A stretch of 64,000 nucleotides of DNA from positions 186,001-250,000 of the forward strand of contig NZ_JACIDB010000001.1 in NCBI RefSeq assembly GCF_014196115.1, given 5' to 3'. Of this stretch, positions 25,080 through 33,379 are shown piece after piece; positions within the stretch are counted from its first letter, which is position 1, and each line of letters starts with the position of its first letter. The stretch is from Sphingomonas aquatilis. GTDB taxonomy: Bacteria > Pseudomonadota > Alphaproteobacteria > Sphingomonadales > Sphingomonadaceae. Both the position numbers and the translations under genes were made by a program. A model generated the notes under the pieces. It did no database searches, was not told the origin of the DNA, and was given only the letters and a program-made list of their open reading frames with translations.

Positions 25080-26261
25080 CTAATAGAAGCGCTTCAGCGT
25101 CAGCGACCGGACGGTGCCGTCGCACAGGCCCAGTCGCACGATCGTGCCCGGCGTACCGATCGACCATTTGGCGAGCGCGCTCGTCGGATAGTCCGCGCCG
25201 ATCGGCTGGCCGTCGATCCGGCAGATCAGGTCGCCGACCTGCCACCCCGCCGTCGCCGCGGGGCCGCCGCGCATGACGTGCAGCACCTTCAGCCGGTCGC
25301 GCTCCAACCCGACGAGCAGCCCGCTGGTCGATCGCAGCGGCGGCCGGTTCGCATCGGGGCCGGGCTTCAGCACCATGCGCCCGGCGGCGGGATCGAGCAG
25401 CACGCGATAATTCTGCAACAGCCCCGATCCGATCCGGCCGGCGACGCCGATCGTCTCCGAAAAGCCGTTTGCCGGCTCGATCCGCGTTTCGACGCTACGG
25501 ATCGCCTGTTCGCCGATCGTGATCATCGGCACGATCGTCAGCGTGCTCACCGTCTCGCCGGCGAGACCGAACGAGACGGTGGTGGTGCTCGGCAGCCGCG
25601 TCACGCCCGCGCGCTTCGCCGCGCTCTCCGACAGCGTCAGCGCCGACCCGTCGCCGGTATCGACGATCACTGGCGATAGCGTACGGCGCCCGATCCTGAT
25701 CTGGCTTTCGTACACATGGCGCGCGGGCGAGATCGTCAGCGGCGCCAGCGCGCCGACGAACGGCAACCGCCCCGACGGCAGCAGGCGGAACCGGTGATTG
25801 GCATAATCGATGTCGAGCGCCTGCCCGCCGATCGCGTCGCGCCCGATCAGCATGTCGACCGCTTTGGCGCTGCCCGTCGCCAGCGCGGGCAGGTCGGCGA
25901 CGGTGACGCCGCCGCCGGTGCGCGTCAGCCCGCCGATCGTCAGCGTCCGCGTCGGCTGCCAGCCGACGGCAACCGCGCCGCTGCCGGCCCCACCGATCGC
26001 GGTCGCTTGCCCGTCACTCTGCACCCGCGCCGGATCGGCGGCGGCGCGGGCAAGCACCGAATAGCTCACCCCCGTGTCGAGGATCGCGGTCAGCGGCGCC
26101 CCGTCCAGCGTCAGCGTGAAGCGGATCTGGTTGCCCGGCGTCAGGTCGAACGGCACCCAGCGCGCATCGGTATCCGCGGCAAGCGTCGCAACGCCCTCGC
26201 GTCCCGCAGGCGGAGGCGCCGCGGCGAGCAGCAGTAGGGCGAACGGTAGGAGGACGCGCAT
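25080..26261 (-). CDS. Retropepsin-like aspartic protease with C-terminal PDZ domain
   Basis: This 393-residue exported protein has a signal peptide (RVLLPFALLLLAAAPPP) and two aspartic-protease halves, each with an active-site motif: ILDTGVSYSVL and VDTGDGSALTL. A C-terminal PDZ domain follows (LKVLHVMRGGPAATAGWQVGD). The arrangement of two DTG halves in one chain resembles pepsin-type enzymes, whereas bacterial family members are often single-half proteins that dimerise. Members are periplasmic and have peptidase roles in envelope quality control or peptidoglycan-linked processing; the substrate here is unknown. Start ATG 26261 (MRVLLPF) chosen over a codon 9 nt upstream. Confidence 0.83.
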   Translation of the reverse strand: MRVLLPFALLLLAAAPPPAGREGVATLAADTDARWVPFDLTPGNQIRFTLTLDGAPLTAILDTGVSYSVLARAAADPARVQSDGQATAIGGAGSGAVAVGWQPTRTLTIGGLTRTGGGVTVADLPALATGSAKAVDMLIGRDAIGGQALDIDYANHRFRLLPSGRLPFVGALAPLTISPARHVYESQIRIGRRTLSPVIVDTGDGSALTLSESAAKRAGVTRLPSTTTVSFGLAGETVSTLTIVPMITIGEQAIRSVETRIEPANGFSETIGVAGRIGSGLLQNYRVLLDPAAGRMVLKPGPDANRPPLRSTSGLLVGLERDRLKVLHVMRGGPAATAGWQVGDLICRIDGQPIGADYPTSALAKWSIGTPGTIVRLGLCDGTVRSLTLKRFY

Positions 26262-26306
26262 TGGGCACACCCTAGCGCGCCCGAACCGACCTATAAACCC
26301 GCCGGC

Positions 26307-27875
26307 CTATAAACCCGTGCGGGCCATGGCGCGGTTGATGAGGAAGGGGGATTCGCTTGCCCCCGTGCAGCCGCCGCTGCGCGCCAGCACACACATCCGG
26401 ATGTTCCAGCTTTGCTCGCAATGGTCGACACGCCAGCCGGCGGGGACACGCAGCGTGTCCGGGGTCGCGGTGACGATGCGGTTGAACCCCGCCTGATGCG
26501 CCAGCGCATTCGCCATGGGGCGGTCGGCGGGATCGGCGGAATCGCCCGTCCAGAACATGCTGATCGGCGTGCCCTGGCGCAGCGCGACCGCACCTGGCAG
26601 CACGGCGAAGCTGGCGGGCTTGACCAGCGCGACGCCGCACACGGCTGGATCGGCGCGCAGATAAGCGAAGGTCCGCCAGCCGTCCGCATTGGGCGAGAGC
26701 TGGTTGGGCGCGAGCTTGCCCTGCGCCAGGCCGATCGAGGCGAGCGCGAAAGCCGCGAAGACGCCGACCGTCACCGCGTGCGCCTGCCCCTGCGACAGCC
26801 GCGCACGGGCGATCGCAATGATCTCGCCCCAGCCCAGCGCGGCCAGGATCACCAGCACGGTAAAGGCGAGGAAGATGAACCGATATTCCTTGTGCGGGAT
26901 CAGGCTGTGGATCACCAGCGTCACCGCCGCCGCGGCGAGTAGCCCGGGCGCCTGTCGCCAGCCGTACAGGATGCCGATCACCGCCGGCACCATCCACCAC
27001 GACCACACTTCCATGAACCACGCGACATAGGCCAGCGCCGGGAAGGTGCCGTAGCGCGCGGAAACGTTTTGGACGATATTCTGTTCGAAATTGCCCAGGA
27101 TCCAGGCGAACGGCACCAGCCCGCGCGCGGCGTCGACGATCGCGCTGGCTGCGGCGACCGCGAGCGCTCCCGCGAGCAACACCGCCCAGCGCTTGCCGTC
27201 GAACAGGTCGCGCCGCCATTCCACCAGCACCAGCACCGCCGCAGCGGGCGCGTAATGCGGCCGGGCGAGCGCGGCGAAGGCGAACAAGGCGCCCGCCGCG
27301 GCGATGCGGCGCGGCCCGGTATGCCTTGCGGTCAGCAGCGCGGCGGCGGGCAGGAAGGCCGCGACCGCGATCGGCTCCGCCAGCGTTTCGGCGGCGAAGA
27401 AGACGATCTCGAACCAGGTCGCCGCGACGACGCCGGCGAGCACCCCGGTGGTCGCGCTGTGCCGTCGCCCGATGTCCCACGCCGCCCAGATGATGCCGAG
27501 CGACGCCGCCGCGGTGGCGAGGCGGGGCAGGATCATCGGCAGCAGACCGTTGGGATCGATCGCCTCGCCGATCCCCAGCGGGATGGCGAGCAAGGCGGGT
27601 AGCATCCAGCTACGGATGCCCGTGCGCCATTCCCAGGTGATGACGCCCTCGCCGGTCAGCAGGCGATGGGCCGGCTCCAGATATTGATAGATCGCGTCGG
27701 GGTGATGGAAGCCGGGGGTCAGCGCCGCCCAGACGCGCAACATTGCGCCGATCAGCATCAGCCAGGCGAGCGGCCGCGCCATGACGACGCGCTCGACCGC
27801 GTCGTACAGGCCCGGTCCGCGCAGCGCCGCATCCCGCGTCGCCGCCATGTCACGCGCGTGGATCGCCGCGGTCAT
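26307..27875 (-). CDS. GT22 (Alg9-like) family glycosyltransferase, polytopic
   Basis: This 522-residue membrane protein has about ten hydrophobic segments. Its first periplasmic loop has the family-like HHPDAIYQYLEPAHRLLTG and TWEWRTGIRSWMLP signature, in which the acidic residue lies in the HPDxxxQ motif. Family GT22 moves mannose or other sugars from polyprenyl-phosphate donors, best known from eukaryotic GPI and N-glycan assembly; bacterial members build envelope glycans. It starts 14 bp after the cpaF stop, so the two are probably co-transcribed. The frame extends upstream through cpaF DNA, but the 27875 ATG is the first credible start. A link to pilus glycosylation is speculative. Confidence 0.75.
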   Translation of the reverse strand: MTAAIHARDMAATRDAALRGPGLYDAVERVVMARPLAWLMLIGAMLRVWAALTPGFHHPDAIYQYLEPAHRLLTGEGVITWEWRTGIRSWMLPALLAIPLGIGEAIDPNGLLPMILPRLATAAASLGIIWAAWDIGRRHSATTGVLAGVVAATWFEIVFFAAETLAEPIAVAAFLPAAALLTARHTGPRRIAAAGALFAFAALARPHYAPAAAVLVLVEWRRDLFDGKRWAVLLAGALAVAAASAIVDAARGLVPFAWILGNFEQNIVQNVSARYGTFPALAYVAWFMEVWSWWMVPAVIGILYGWRQAPGLLAAAAVTLVIHSLIPHKEYRFIFLAFTVLVILAALGWGEIIAIARARLSQGQAHAVTVGVFAAFALASIGLAQGKLAPNQLSPNADGWRTFAYLRADPAVCGVALVKPASFAVLPGAVALRQGTPISMFWTGDSADPADRPMANALAHQAGFNRIVTATPDTLRVPAGWRVDHCEQSWNIRMCVLARSGGCTGASESPFLINRAMARTGL

Positions 27876-27889
27876 CCGGCCGCCCCGCC

Positions 27890-29425
27890 TTACAGACAGG
27901 CTTCGAGGAACGCCTGGTCGAAGCCGAACTGCTTCGCCTTGTCGAGCGTATAGGGGCGCAGGCCCATCGAGCGATATTCGCCGATGATCTTGCCGTCGGC
28001 GCTTTCGTCCAGATATTCGAACTTGAACAATTCCTGCGTCACGATCACCGGCCCTTCCATGCCGATGACTTCGGTGACGTTGGTGACGCGGCGGCTGCCG
28101 TCGCGCAGGCGCTTGACCTGGATGATCATGTCGACGCTGTCGGCGATCTGGCGGCTGATCGCCTCCTTGGGTACCTTGATGTCCGACATCATCACCATGT
28201 TCTCCATGCGCGCCAGCGCCTCGCGCGGGGAGTTGGAGTGGAGCGTACACATCGATCCGTCGTGGCCGGTGTTCATCGCGGCGAGCATGTCGAAACACTC
28301 GCTGCCACGGATTTCGCCCAGGATGATGCGGTCCGGGCGCATACGCAGCGCGTTCTTCACCAGGTCGCGGATGCTGATCTCGCCTTGGCCTTCCAGGTTG
28401 GCGGGCCGCGTTTCGAGGGGGAGCCAGTGCGGCTGCTGCAGCCGCAATTCGGCCGCGTCCTCGATCGTCAGCACGCGCTCGCCCGGGTCGATCATCTTCG
28501 ACAGGGCGTTGAGCATCGTCGTCTTGCCCGAACCCGTACCGCCCGAAATGACGACGTTGAACCGGCTGGCGCCCGCGATCTTCAGCGCGGTCGCCATCTT
28601 GGGGCTCATGCTGCCGAACCCCGCCATCATGTCGAGCGTGATCGGCTTGGCGGAGAATTTACGGATCGAGATCGCGGTGCCGCGCAACGACAGCGGCGGC
28701 ACGATCACGTTGACGCGGCTGCCGTCCTTCAGACGGGCGTCGGCGAGCGGCGTCGTCTGATCGACGCGGCGACCGACCGAATTGACGATGCGCTGCGCGA
28801 TCTGGAACAGATGCTCCTCGTCGCGGAACTGGATCTGCGCCAGCTCCAGCTTGCCCTTGCGCTCGACGTACGTCTGGTCGGGGCCGTTGACCATGATGTC
28901 GGTGACGGCGGCATCGGCGAGCAATTCCTCAAGCGGCCCCAGGCCGAGCAGCTCGTCGACCAGCACCTTTTCCAGCGCGAATTGTTCGCGGCGGTTCAGC
29001 GTCAGCTTCAGTTCGGCGAGCACTTCGCCGATGATCGGGCGGAATTCCTCGGCGAGCTCGTCCTTGCTCAGCGTCGCCGCGGCTTCCGGATCGACGCGTT
29101 CCAGCAGGCGCGGCAGCACCTGCTCCTTGATCTTGTGGATCGAGGCTTCGAAGCCCTCGTTGCGGCTGCTGCCCGCATCGCCGCTGGCATTCTGCCGCTC
29201 GGTCAGCCGCGCCATCGCATCGACGGTGCCGGCGGGCGGCGCGGGGGCGAGCGGGTCCTCGGGCGCGAGCAAAGCCGATTCGATCGGCGGGAACTGGCTG
29301 CCCGGCGGCGTGTCCTCCGCCGGCCGCGGCGCCACGCCGCTGCTCTGCATCGGGCGCGCGACGCCGAACGCCGGCCTCGCCGGCTGTCCGCCACCCATTC
29401 CGTTCCGACGCCCGAACGCGCTCAT
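27890..29425 (-). CDS. cpaF: CpaF/TadA-type secretion ATPase
   Basis: This 511-residue cytosolic hexameric ATPase has an Ala/Pro-rich N-terminus, an NTD with TLNRREQFALEKVLVDELLG, Walker A GGTGSGKTTMLN, Asp-box RVLTIEDAAELRL, Walker B RPDRIILGEIRG and a His-box MNTGHDGSMCTLHSN. It drives assembly or retraction of Flp/Tad type IVc pili. The other cpa/tad genes are absent from this window. Start ATG 29425 (MSAFGRRNGMG) chosen; the frame continues upstream through repeat DNA but without similarity. It is followed by a glycosyltransferase gene 14 bp later. Confidence 0.92.
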   Translation of the reverse strand: MSAFGRRNGMGGGQPARPAFGVARPMQSSGVAPRPAEDTPPGSQFPPIESALLAPEDPLAPAPPAGTVDAMARLTERQNASGDAGSSRNEGFEASIHKIKEQVLPRLLERVDPEAAATLSKDELAEEFRPIIGEVLAELKLTLNRREQFALEKVLVDELLGLGPLEELLADAAVTDIMVNGPDQTYVERKGKLELAQIQFRDEEHLFQIAQRIVNSVGRRVDQTTPLADARLKDGSRVNVIVPPLSLRGTAISIRKFSAKPITLDMMAGFGSMSPKMATALKIAGASRFNVVISGGTGSGKTTMLNALSKMIDPGERVLTIEDAAELRLQQPHWLPLETRPANLEGQGEISIRDLVKNALRMRPDRIILGEIRGSECFDMLAAMNTGHDGSMCTLHSNSPREALARMENMVMMSDIKVPKEAISRQIADSVDMIIQVKRLRDGSRRVTNVTEVIGMEGPVIVTQELFKFEYLDESADGKIIGEYRSMGLRPYTLDKAKQFGFDQAFLEACL

Positions 29426-29538
29426 ACCCAATTCCAATATGGTCCTGCCGAGAGGGGTAGGGGGCAAGGTTTGACATTTTCCTAACCACGATGCGCCGCT
29501 GGCCGGCGTGCCGGAAAGACATCGCAAAGGCTGGCGAA

Positions 29539-29682
29539 GGCTGTGTTCGCGCAGAGGCGCTGAGGACGCGGAGGTGTCCGTCGCGCGGCAACGCGCGCCT
29601 CCTTTTGCGCGTGTTCGGGCCGGGCCGCGCTTCCAGCGGGCGCAACACCTCTGCGGTCTCCGCGCCTCTGCGCGAACACAGC
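29539..29682. repeat. Family F inverted pair (long arms)
   Basis: Arms beginning GGCTGTGTTCGCGCAGAGGC and ending GCCTCTGCGCGAACACAGCC are ~38 nt inverted copies around a ~65-bp spacer. Most of the 334-bp gap between cpaF and the divergent protease is this element; no gene is visible in the remainder. Confidence 0.8.
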
Positions 29683-29759
29683 CTTCATCCCGCCCGATCC
29701 ATCCCGTCCGCCCGTACAAGGCTTGACAGCGTGGCGCGGCTGGCCTTCGAGACCGGGCC

Positions 29760-31262
29760 ATGCGCCGCCTGTTCCTCGCCCTGCTGCTCCTCCTCGGCTG
29801 GACCCAGCCGGCGCGCGCCGACGATATCGGCGCCACCGCGCGCGGCGTGGTGCGCGTCGTCACCATCGCGGTCGTCGACGGGCAGGTGGTCGGCTTCGGC
29901 CATGGCAGCGGCGTCGCGGTGGCGCCCAATCGCGTCGTCACCAACGCGCATGTCGTCGACCTTGCCGAACGCTATCCCGACAATGTCGTCGTCGGCGTCG
30001 TGCCGTCCGAAGGCGACAAGAGCTACCAGGGCCGCGTCATCGCCTATGATGCGCGCGCCGACCTCGCGCTGATCGAATTCACCGGCGCCAGCCTGCCGCC
30101 CGCGACCCTCTACACCGGGCCGATCGGCGAAGGCGATGCGGTGGTGGCTTTGGGCTATCCGGGCAACGTCGACCTCGCGACGGCGAAATCCGCCGCCGAC
30201 TATATCCGCCCCACCTCGCCGGTGCGGTCGGAGGGTGTGTTCTCCGGCCGGCGCAACCTCACCGGCACCGAAGTGCTGCTCCACACCGCCAGCATCGCGC
30301 GTGGCAATTCGGGCGGGCCGCTGCTCGATCGCTGCGGCCGGGTGATCGGCATCAACTCGGCGATCACGCGCGGCGAAGAGGGCGACAGCTCGTTCGGCTT
30401 CGCCATCGCCGATACCGAGCTTGCCGCCTTCCTGCGCACCGCCAAACAGCCCTTCGCCACCACCGGCGCGCCCTGCACCTCGATCGAGGAGCGGCTGCGG
30501 CAGGATAGCGAGGCCGATGCCCGCGCCCGCGCCGACGCGCTCACCAGCGCGCGCGACGCAGCGACCCGCGCCGCCATGGGCCGCGAGGAAGCGCTGGCCA
30601 CCGCGCGCGAGGCCGCGCAGGCGCGGCGCGAGAATGTCATGGGGATCGCCGGCCTGTTGCTGGTCTTCGGCGCGATGGGGCTGGGCGGCGCCGGCCTGCT
30701 CGACGCGAAGGGCCGCCGCCGCGCCGCGCTCTGGGCCGCGGGGATCGGGGCCGTGACGATGGCGGCGGGCATCGCGACCTTCATCCTGCGCCCCTCGGCC
30801 CGCGCCGATCTGCCGCCCGTCCCCGTTGCCGCGCGCCAGGCGGTGCCCAACGCACCGCTCGGCAAGCTCGTCTGCACGTTGCAGGCCGACGCCAGCCGCG
30901 TCACCGTCTCGTCGACCGACGACGTGACGCTCGACTGGGGCAAGAGCGGCTGCGCCGACGGTCGCACCCAATATCTCGCCACCGGCGACGCGTGGCAGCG
31001 CCTCACCGTCCCCGACGACGAACAGACCGTGTCGTCGCGCGTCTTCGATCCCGTCACCCGCCGCCTGACGGTCACGCGCTACATGCTCGGCGCGCAGGCG
31101 ATGCAGGCGCTGCGCAGCCTGAGTGCGAAGACCGTCGGCCAGCGCTGCACCGTCGATCCGGTCGCCACCGAACGCCTGGTCCAGCAGCAATCCGCGCAGC
31201 GCGCCGCGCTGCCCCCGCTCCCCAACGAAAAGCTCGTCTACGCCTGCCGCCGCACGGGCTGA
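29760..31262 (+). CDS. Exported trypsin-like serine protease with C-terminal membrane segments
   Basis: This 500-residue protein has a signal peptide ending in QPARA and a trypsin-like domain with catalytic His (VVTNAHVVD), Asp (ARADLALIEF) and Ser (RGNSGGPLLD). A short coiled-coil (residues ~240-290, DARARADALTSARDAATRAA) and two hydrophobic segments (MGIAGLLLVFGAMGLGG and AALWAAGIGAVTMAAGIATF) follow. The last ~150 residues form a domain of unknown type with two Cys. DegP-like PDZ domains are absent. It probably acts at the periplasmic face of the inner membrane in proteolytic quality control. A HEYAHH peptidase gene follows on the same strand; a functional link is not shown. Confidence 0.83.
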   Translation: MRRLFLALLLLLGWTQPARADDIGATARGVVRVVTIAVVDGQVVGFGHGSGVAVAPNRVVTNAHVVDLAERYPDNVVVGVVPSEGDKSYQGRVIAYDARADLALIEFTGASLPPATLYTGPIGEGDAVVALGYPGNVDLATAKSAADYIRPTSPVRSEGVFSGRRNLTGTEVLLHTASIARGNSGGPLLDRCGRVIGINSAITRGEEGDSSFGFAIADTELAAFLRTAKQPFATTGAPCTSIEERLRQDSEADARARADALTSARDAATRAAMGREEALATAREAAQARRENVMGIAGLLLVFGAMGLGGAGLLDAKGRRRAALWAAGIGAVTMAAGIATFILRPSARADLPPVPVAARQAVPNAPLGKLVCTLQADASRVTVSSTDDVTLDWGKSGCADGRTQYLATGDAWQRLTVPDDEQTVSSRVFDPVTRRLTVTRYMLGAQAMQALRSLSAKTVGQRCTVDPVATERLVQQQSAQRAALPPLPNEKLVYACRRTG

Positions 31263-31369
31263 GGGTTGCGGCGTCCGGCGGGGCAAGCCGTCGCGTCGCA
31301 CACAAATCACCGCTGGCACCTCGCACGGGCCGCGTTACGCTGCCCCATATCGGACCGAAGGGGGCGGGG

Positions 31370-32908
31370 ATGCGATTCGCGATACGGGGCATGATGGCGG
31401 CGGCGATTGGAGCGGCCGCGCTCGCTGCGCCCGCGCAGGCCGAATGGTATGAAGCGACCGGTCGCCACGTCGTCGTCTACGCCAACGACAGCGCCGATGC
31501 CGTGCGCAAACAGGCCGAGCAGCTGGAACGGTTCGACGCGGCGATCCGCCTGGTGCGCGGCTTGCCCGACACCGACCTCGATACCTCGAACAAGCTGACC
31601 GTCTACGTCGTCGCCAACGATTCGGCGGTCCAGCGGCTGTTCGGCGCCGGCGGCAAGAACATCGCCGGCTTTTATGATGGCCGCGCCAGCGGATCGGTGG
31701 CCTTTACCCCCGGTCGCAGCGATCGCTCGGAGGGCGGGCTCGATCCGCAGATCGTCCTGTTCCACGAATATGCGCATCACGCGCTGCTCGGGCATTCCGA
31801 GCTTGCGGTGCCGCGCTGGTATTCGGAAGGGTTCGCGGAGTTCATGTCGACGACGCGGTTCGACAAGGACGTCTTCTGGATCGGCGCGCCGGCGCAGCAT
31901 CGTGCCTACACGCTGCTGGAAGGGCAGGGCATGTCGGCGGAAAAGCTGTTCGCCACCGATCGCCGCAAATTGTCGGATTCGGAAACGAGCGAGCTGTATG
32001 CGCGCGGCTGGCTGCTCACGCACGTCCTCGCGCTCGACCGGACGCGTGCGGCGCAATTTGCCACCTACCTCACGCTCTTCAACCAAGGCATGCCGAGCAG
32101 CGAGGCGGCGACCAAGGCCTTTGGCGACCTCAAGGCGCTGAATAAGGAGATGAACAAGCGCCTCAGCGGTTCGAGCTTCCCCGCGTACAAACTGTCCAAC
32201 GATCGGCTGCCCAAGCCCGAGGTGAGCCTCAGACCGCTACGGCCGGGCGAAAAGGCGATGATCGCGCTGCGCATGCGGTCCGATCGGGGCGTCAATCGCG
32301 AAACGGCGCAGCCGATCCTCGCCGAAGCCACGCCGATCGCGGCGAAATATGCCGACGATCCCGTGGTTCAGGGCTGGTTTGCGGAAATGGCGCTGGATGC
32401 GGGGCGCAACGACGTTGCCGAGGCGGCGGCGGATCGCGCGCTCGCACTCGATCCGACATCGTCGCAGGCTTTGGTCTACAAGGCGCAGGTCCACCTCCGC
32501 CGCGCCAGCGCCGCGCACGCCAAGGACCCGGCCGTGTGGAAAGAGGCGCGCTCATGGCTGCTGAAAGCCAACAAGCTCGACAACAACGACGCTTATGCCC
32601 TCATGCTCTATTATTCCAGCTTCGGCATGGCGCACGACGTGCCGACCGCGAACGCCAAGGCTGCGCTGGCACAGGCGCATATGCTCGTGCCGCAAGACGA
32701 GGCGTTGACCTTCGCCTACGGCGTCCAGTCGCTGCTCGACGGCAAGACCGACGACGCGCGCCTCGCGCTCCGAACGCTCGCCTATTCCCCGCATGCGCCG
32801 GTCGACAATCCCGCCGCCCGCCTGCTCGCCCAGATCGATGCCGGCAAGACCGGCCCCGCCGCGCTCGCTGCGGCCGGCGGCAAGAAGGACGACGTAACGC
32901 TGGACTAA
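31370..32908 (+). CDS. Exported zinc metallopeptidase-like protein (HEYAHH) with C-terminal TPR-like repeats
   Basis: From ATG 31370 the 512-residue product has a signal peptide (GMMAAAIGAAALAAPAQA). A metallopeptidase-like domain has zinc motif FHEYAHHALLG (HExxH) and a downstream WYSEGFAEFMS Glu, as in gluzincins. From ~residue 300 the chain consists of TPR-like helical repeats (DVAEAAADRALALDPTSSQALVYKAQ as parts). The last 20 residues, with Ala/Gly runs and KKDDVTLD, are repeated after the stop. The frame extends upstream to 30992 through the protease gene in another frame, so that part is rejected. The peptidase activity and substrate are inferred. Confidence 0.8.
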   Translation: MRFAIRGMMAAAIGAAALAAPAQAEWYEATGRHVVVYANDSADAVRKQAEQLERFDAAIRLVRGLPDTDLDTSNKLTVYVVANDSAVQRLFGAGGKNIAGFYDGRASGSVAFTPGRSDRSEGGLDPQIVLFHEYAHHALLGHSELAVPRWYSEGFAEFMSTTRFDKDVFWIGAPAQHRAYTLLEGQGMSAEKLFATDRRKLSDSETSELYARGWLLTHVLALDRTRAAQFATYLTLFNQGMPSSEAATKAFGDLKALNKEMNKRLSGSSFPAYKLSNDRLPKPEVSLRPLRPGEKAMIALRMRSDRGVNRETAQPILAEATPIAAKYADDPVVQGWFAEMALDAGRNDVAEAAADRALALDPTSSQALVYKAQVHLRRASAAHAKDPAVWKEARSWLLKANKLDNNDAYALMLYYSSFGMAHDVPTANAKAALAQAHMLVPQDEALTFAYGVQSLLDGKTDDARLALRTLAYSPHAPVDNPAARLLAQIDAGKTGPAALAAAGGKKDDVTLD

Positions 32909-32939
32909 AGCGGGGCCCCAATCGATCACGTAGACCAAG

Positions 32940-32990
32940 TCCTCCCCCGCCAGGGGGAGGTGGCATGCCGAAGGTATGACGGAGGGGGGG
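32940..32990. repeat. Family D palindrome, copy 1
   Basis: TCCTCCCCCGCCAGGGGGAGG continues into TGGCATGCCGAAGGTATGAC, a second small palindrome. The same composite occurs at 33151 with one base changed in the latter part. Confidence 0.8.
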
Positions 32991-33104
32991 CAGGGCAGCG
33001 CCCCGCGACCGCAGACAGTCCCGTCCACCGCCCTCGACAGCAAGACTGGCCCCGCGGCGCTCGCCGCGGCCGGTGGCAAGAAGGACGACGTGACGCTGGA
33101 CTAG
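32976..33104 (+). CDS. Short ORF (42 residues) ending in duplicated peptidase tail
   Basis: An ATG at 32976, inside the first family D palindrome, opens a 42-codon frame. Its last 20 residues equal the C-terminus of the preceding 512-residue peptidase. GAAGG lies 3 nt upstream. The first 22 residues derive from repeat DNA. All five base differences from the parent tail are synonymous, and the stop changed from TAA to TAG. It may be a decayed remnant, a chance open frame, or a short expressed peptide. Confidence 0.35.
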   Translation: MTEGGQGSAPRPQTVPSTALDSKTGPAALAAAGGKKDDVTLD

Positions 33105-33150
33105 CCCGCGCGAGGCTCCCCAACCAACCACAGAGGCCAAGCCCTCCAAG

Positions 33151-33200
33151 TCCTCCCCCGCCAGGGGGAGGTGGCATGCCGAAGGCATGACGGAGGGGGA
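33151..33200. repeat. Family D palindrome, copy 2
   Basis: TCCTCCCCCGCCAGGGGGAGG and TGGCATGCCGAAGGCATGAC, nearly identical to the copy at 32940. It lies in the second unit of the tandem duplication. Confidence 0.8.
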
Positions 33201-33379
33201 GGTCAGGGCAGCGCCTCGCAACCGCAGACACTCCCATCCACCGCCTTAGGCGTCACCCCATGGCGTCGCTCACGCCCCCGGCATCGTCTTCGAGAACCCA
33301 AGGCCGATCAGCCCCAAAAATGCGCACCGCACACCGCACACCGCACTCGCATGCACCACCCAAACGGCATCACGCACCG

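Larger units (their letters stand above)
32844..33247. repeat. Tandem duplication of the peptidase gene 3' end plus palindrome
   Basis: A ~200-bp unit occurs twice with an offset of 196 bp at the coding tail. Copy 1 (32844-33039) contains the last 21 codons and stop of the gene, then a family D palindrome and a GC-rich tail. Copy 2 (33040-33247) repeats the coding tail with TAG as stop at 33102-33104, then a second palindrome and tail with further divergence. The rest of the gap to the ada gene (33248-33379) shows no gene. Confidence 0.85.

Noticed and set aside
27876..28298. Upstream extension of the GT22 frame
   Set aside because: This stretch is the cpaF coding region read in another frame, with no similarity to glycosyltransferases. 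The 27875 ATG is the first credible start.
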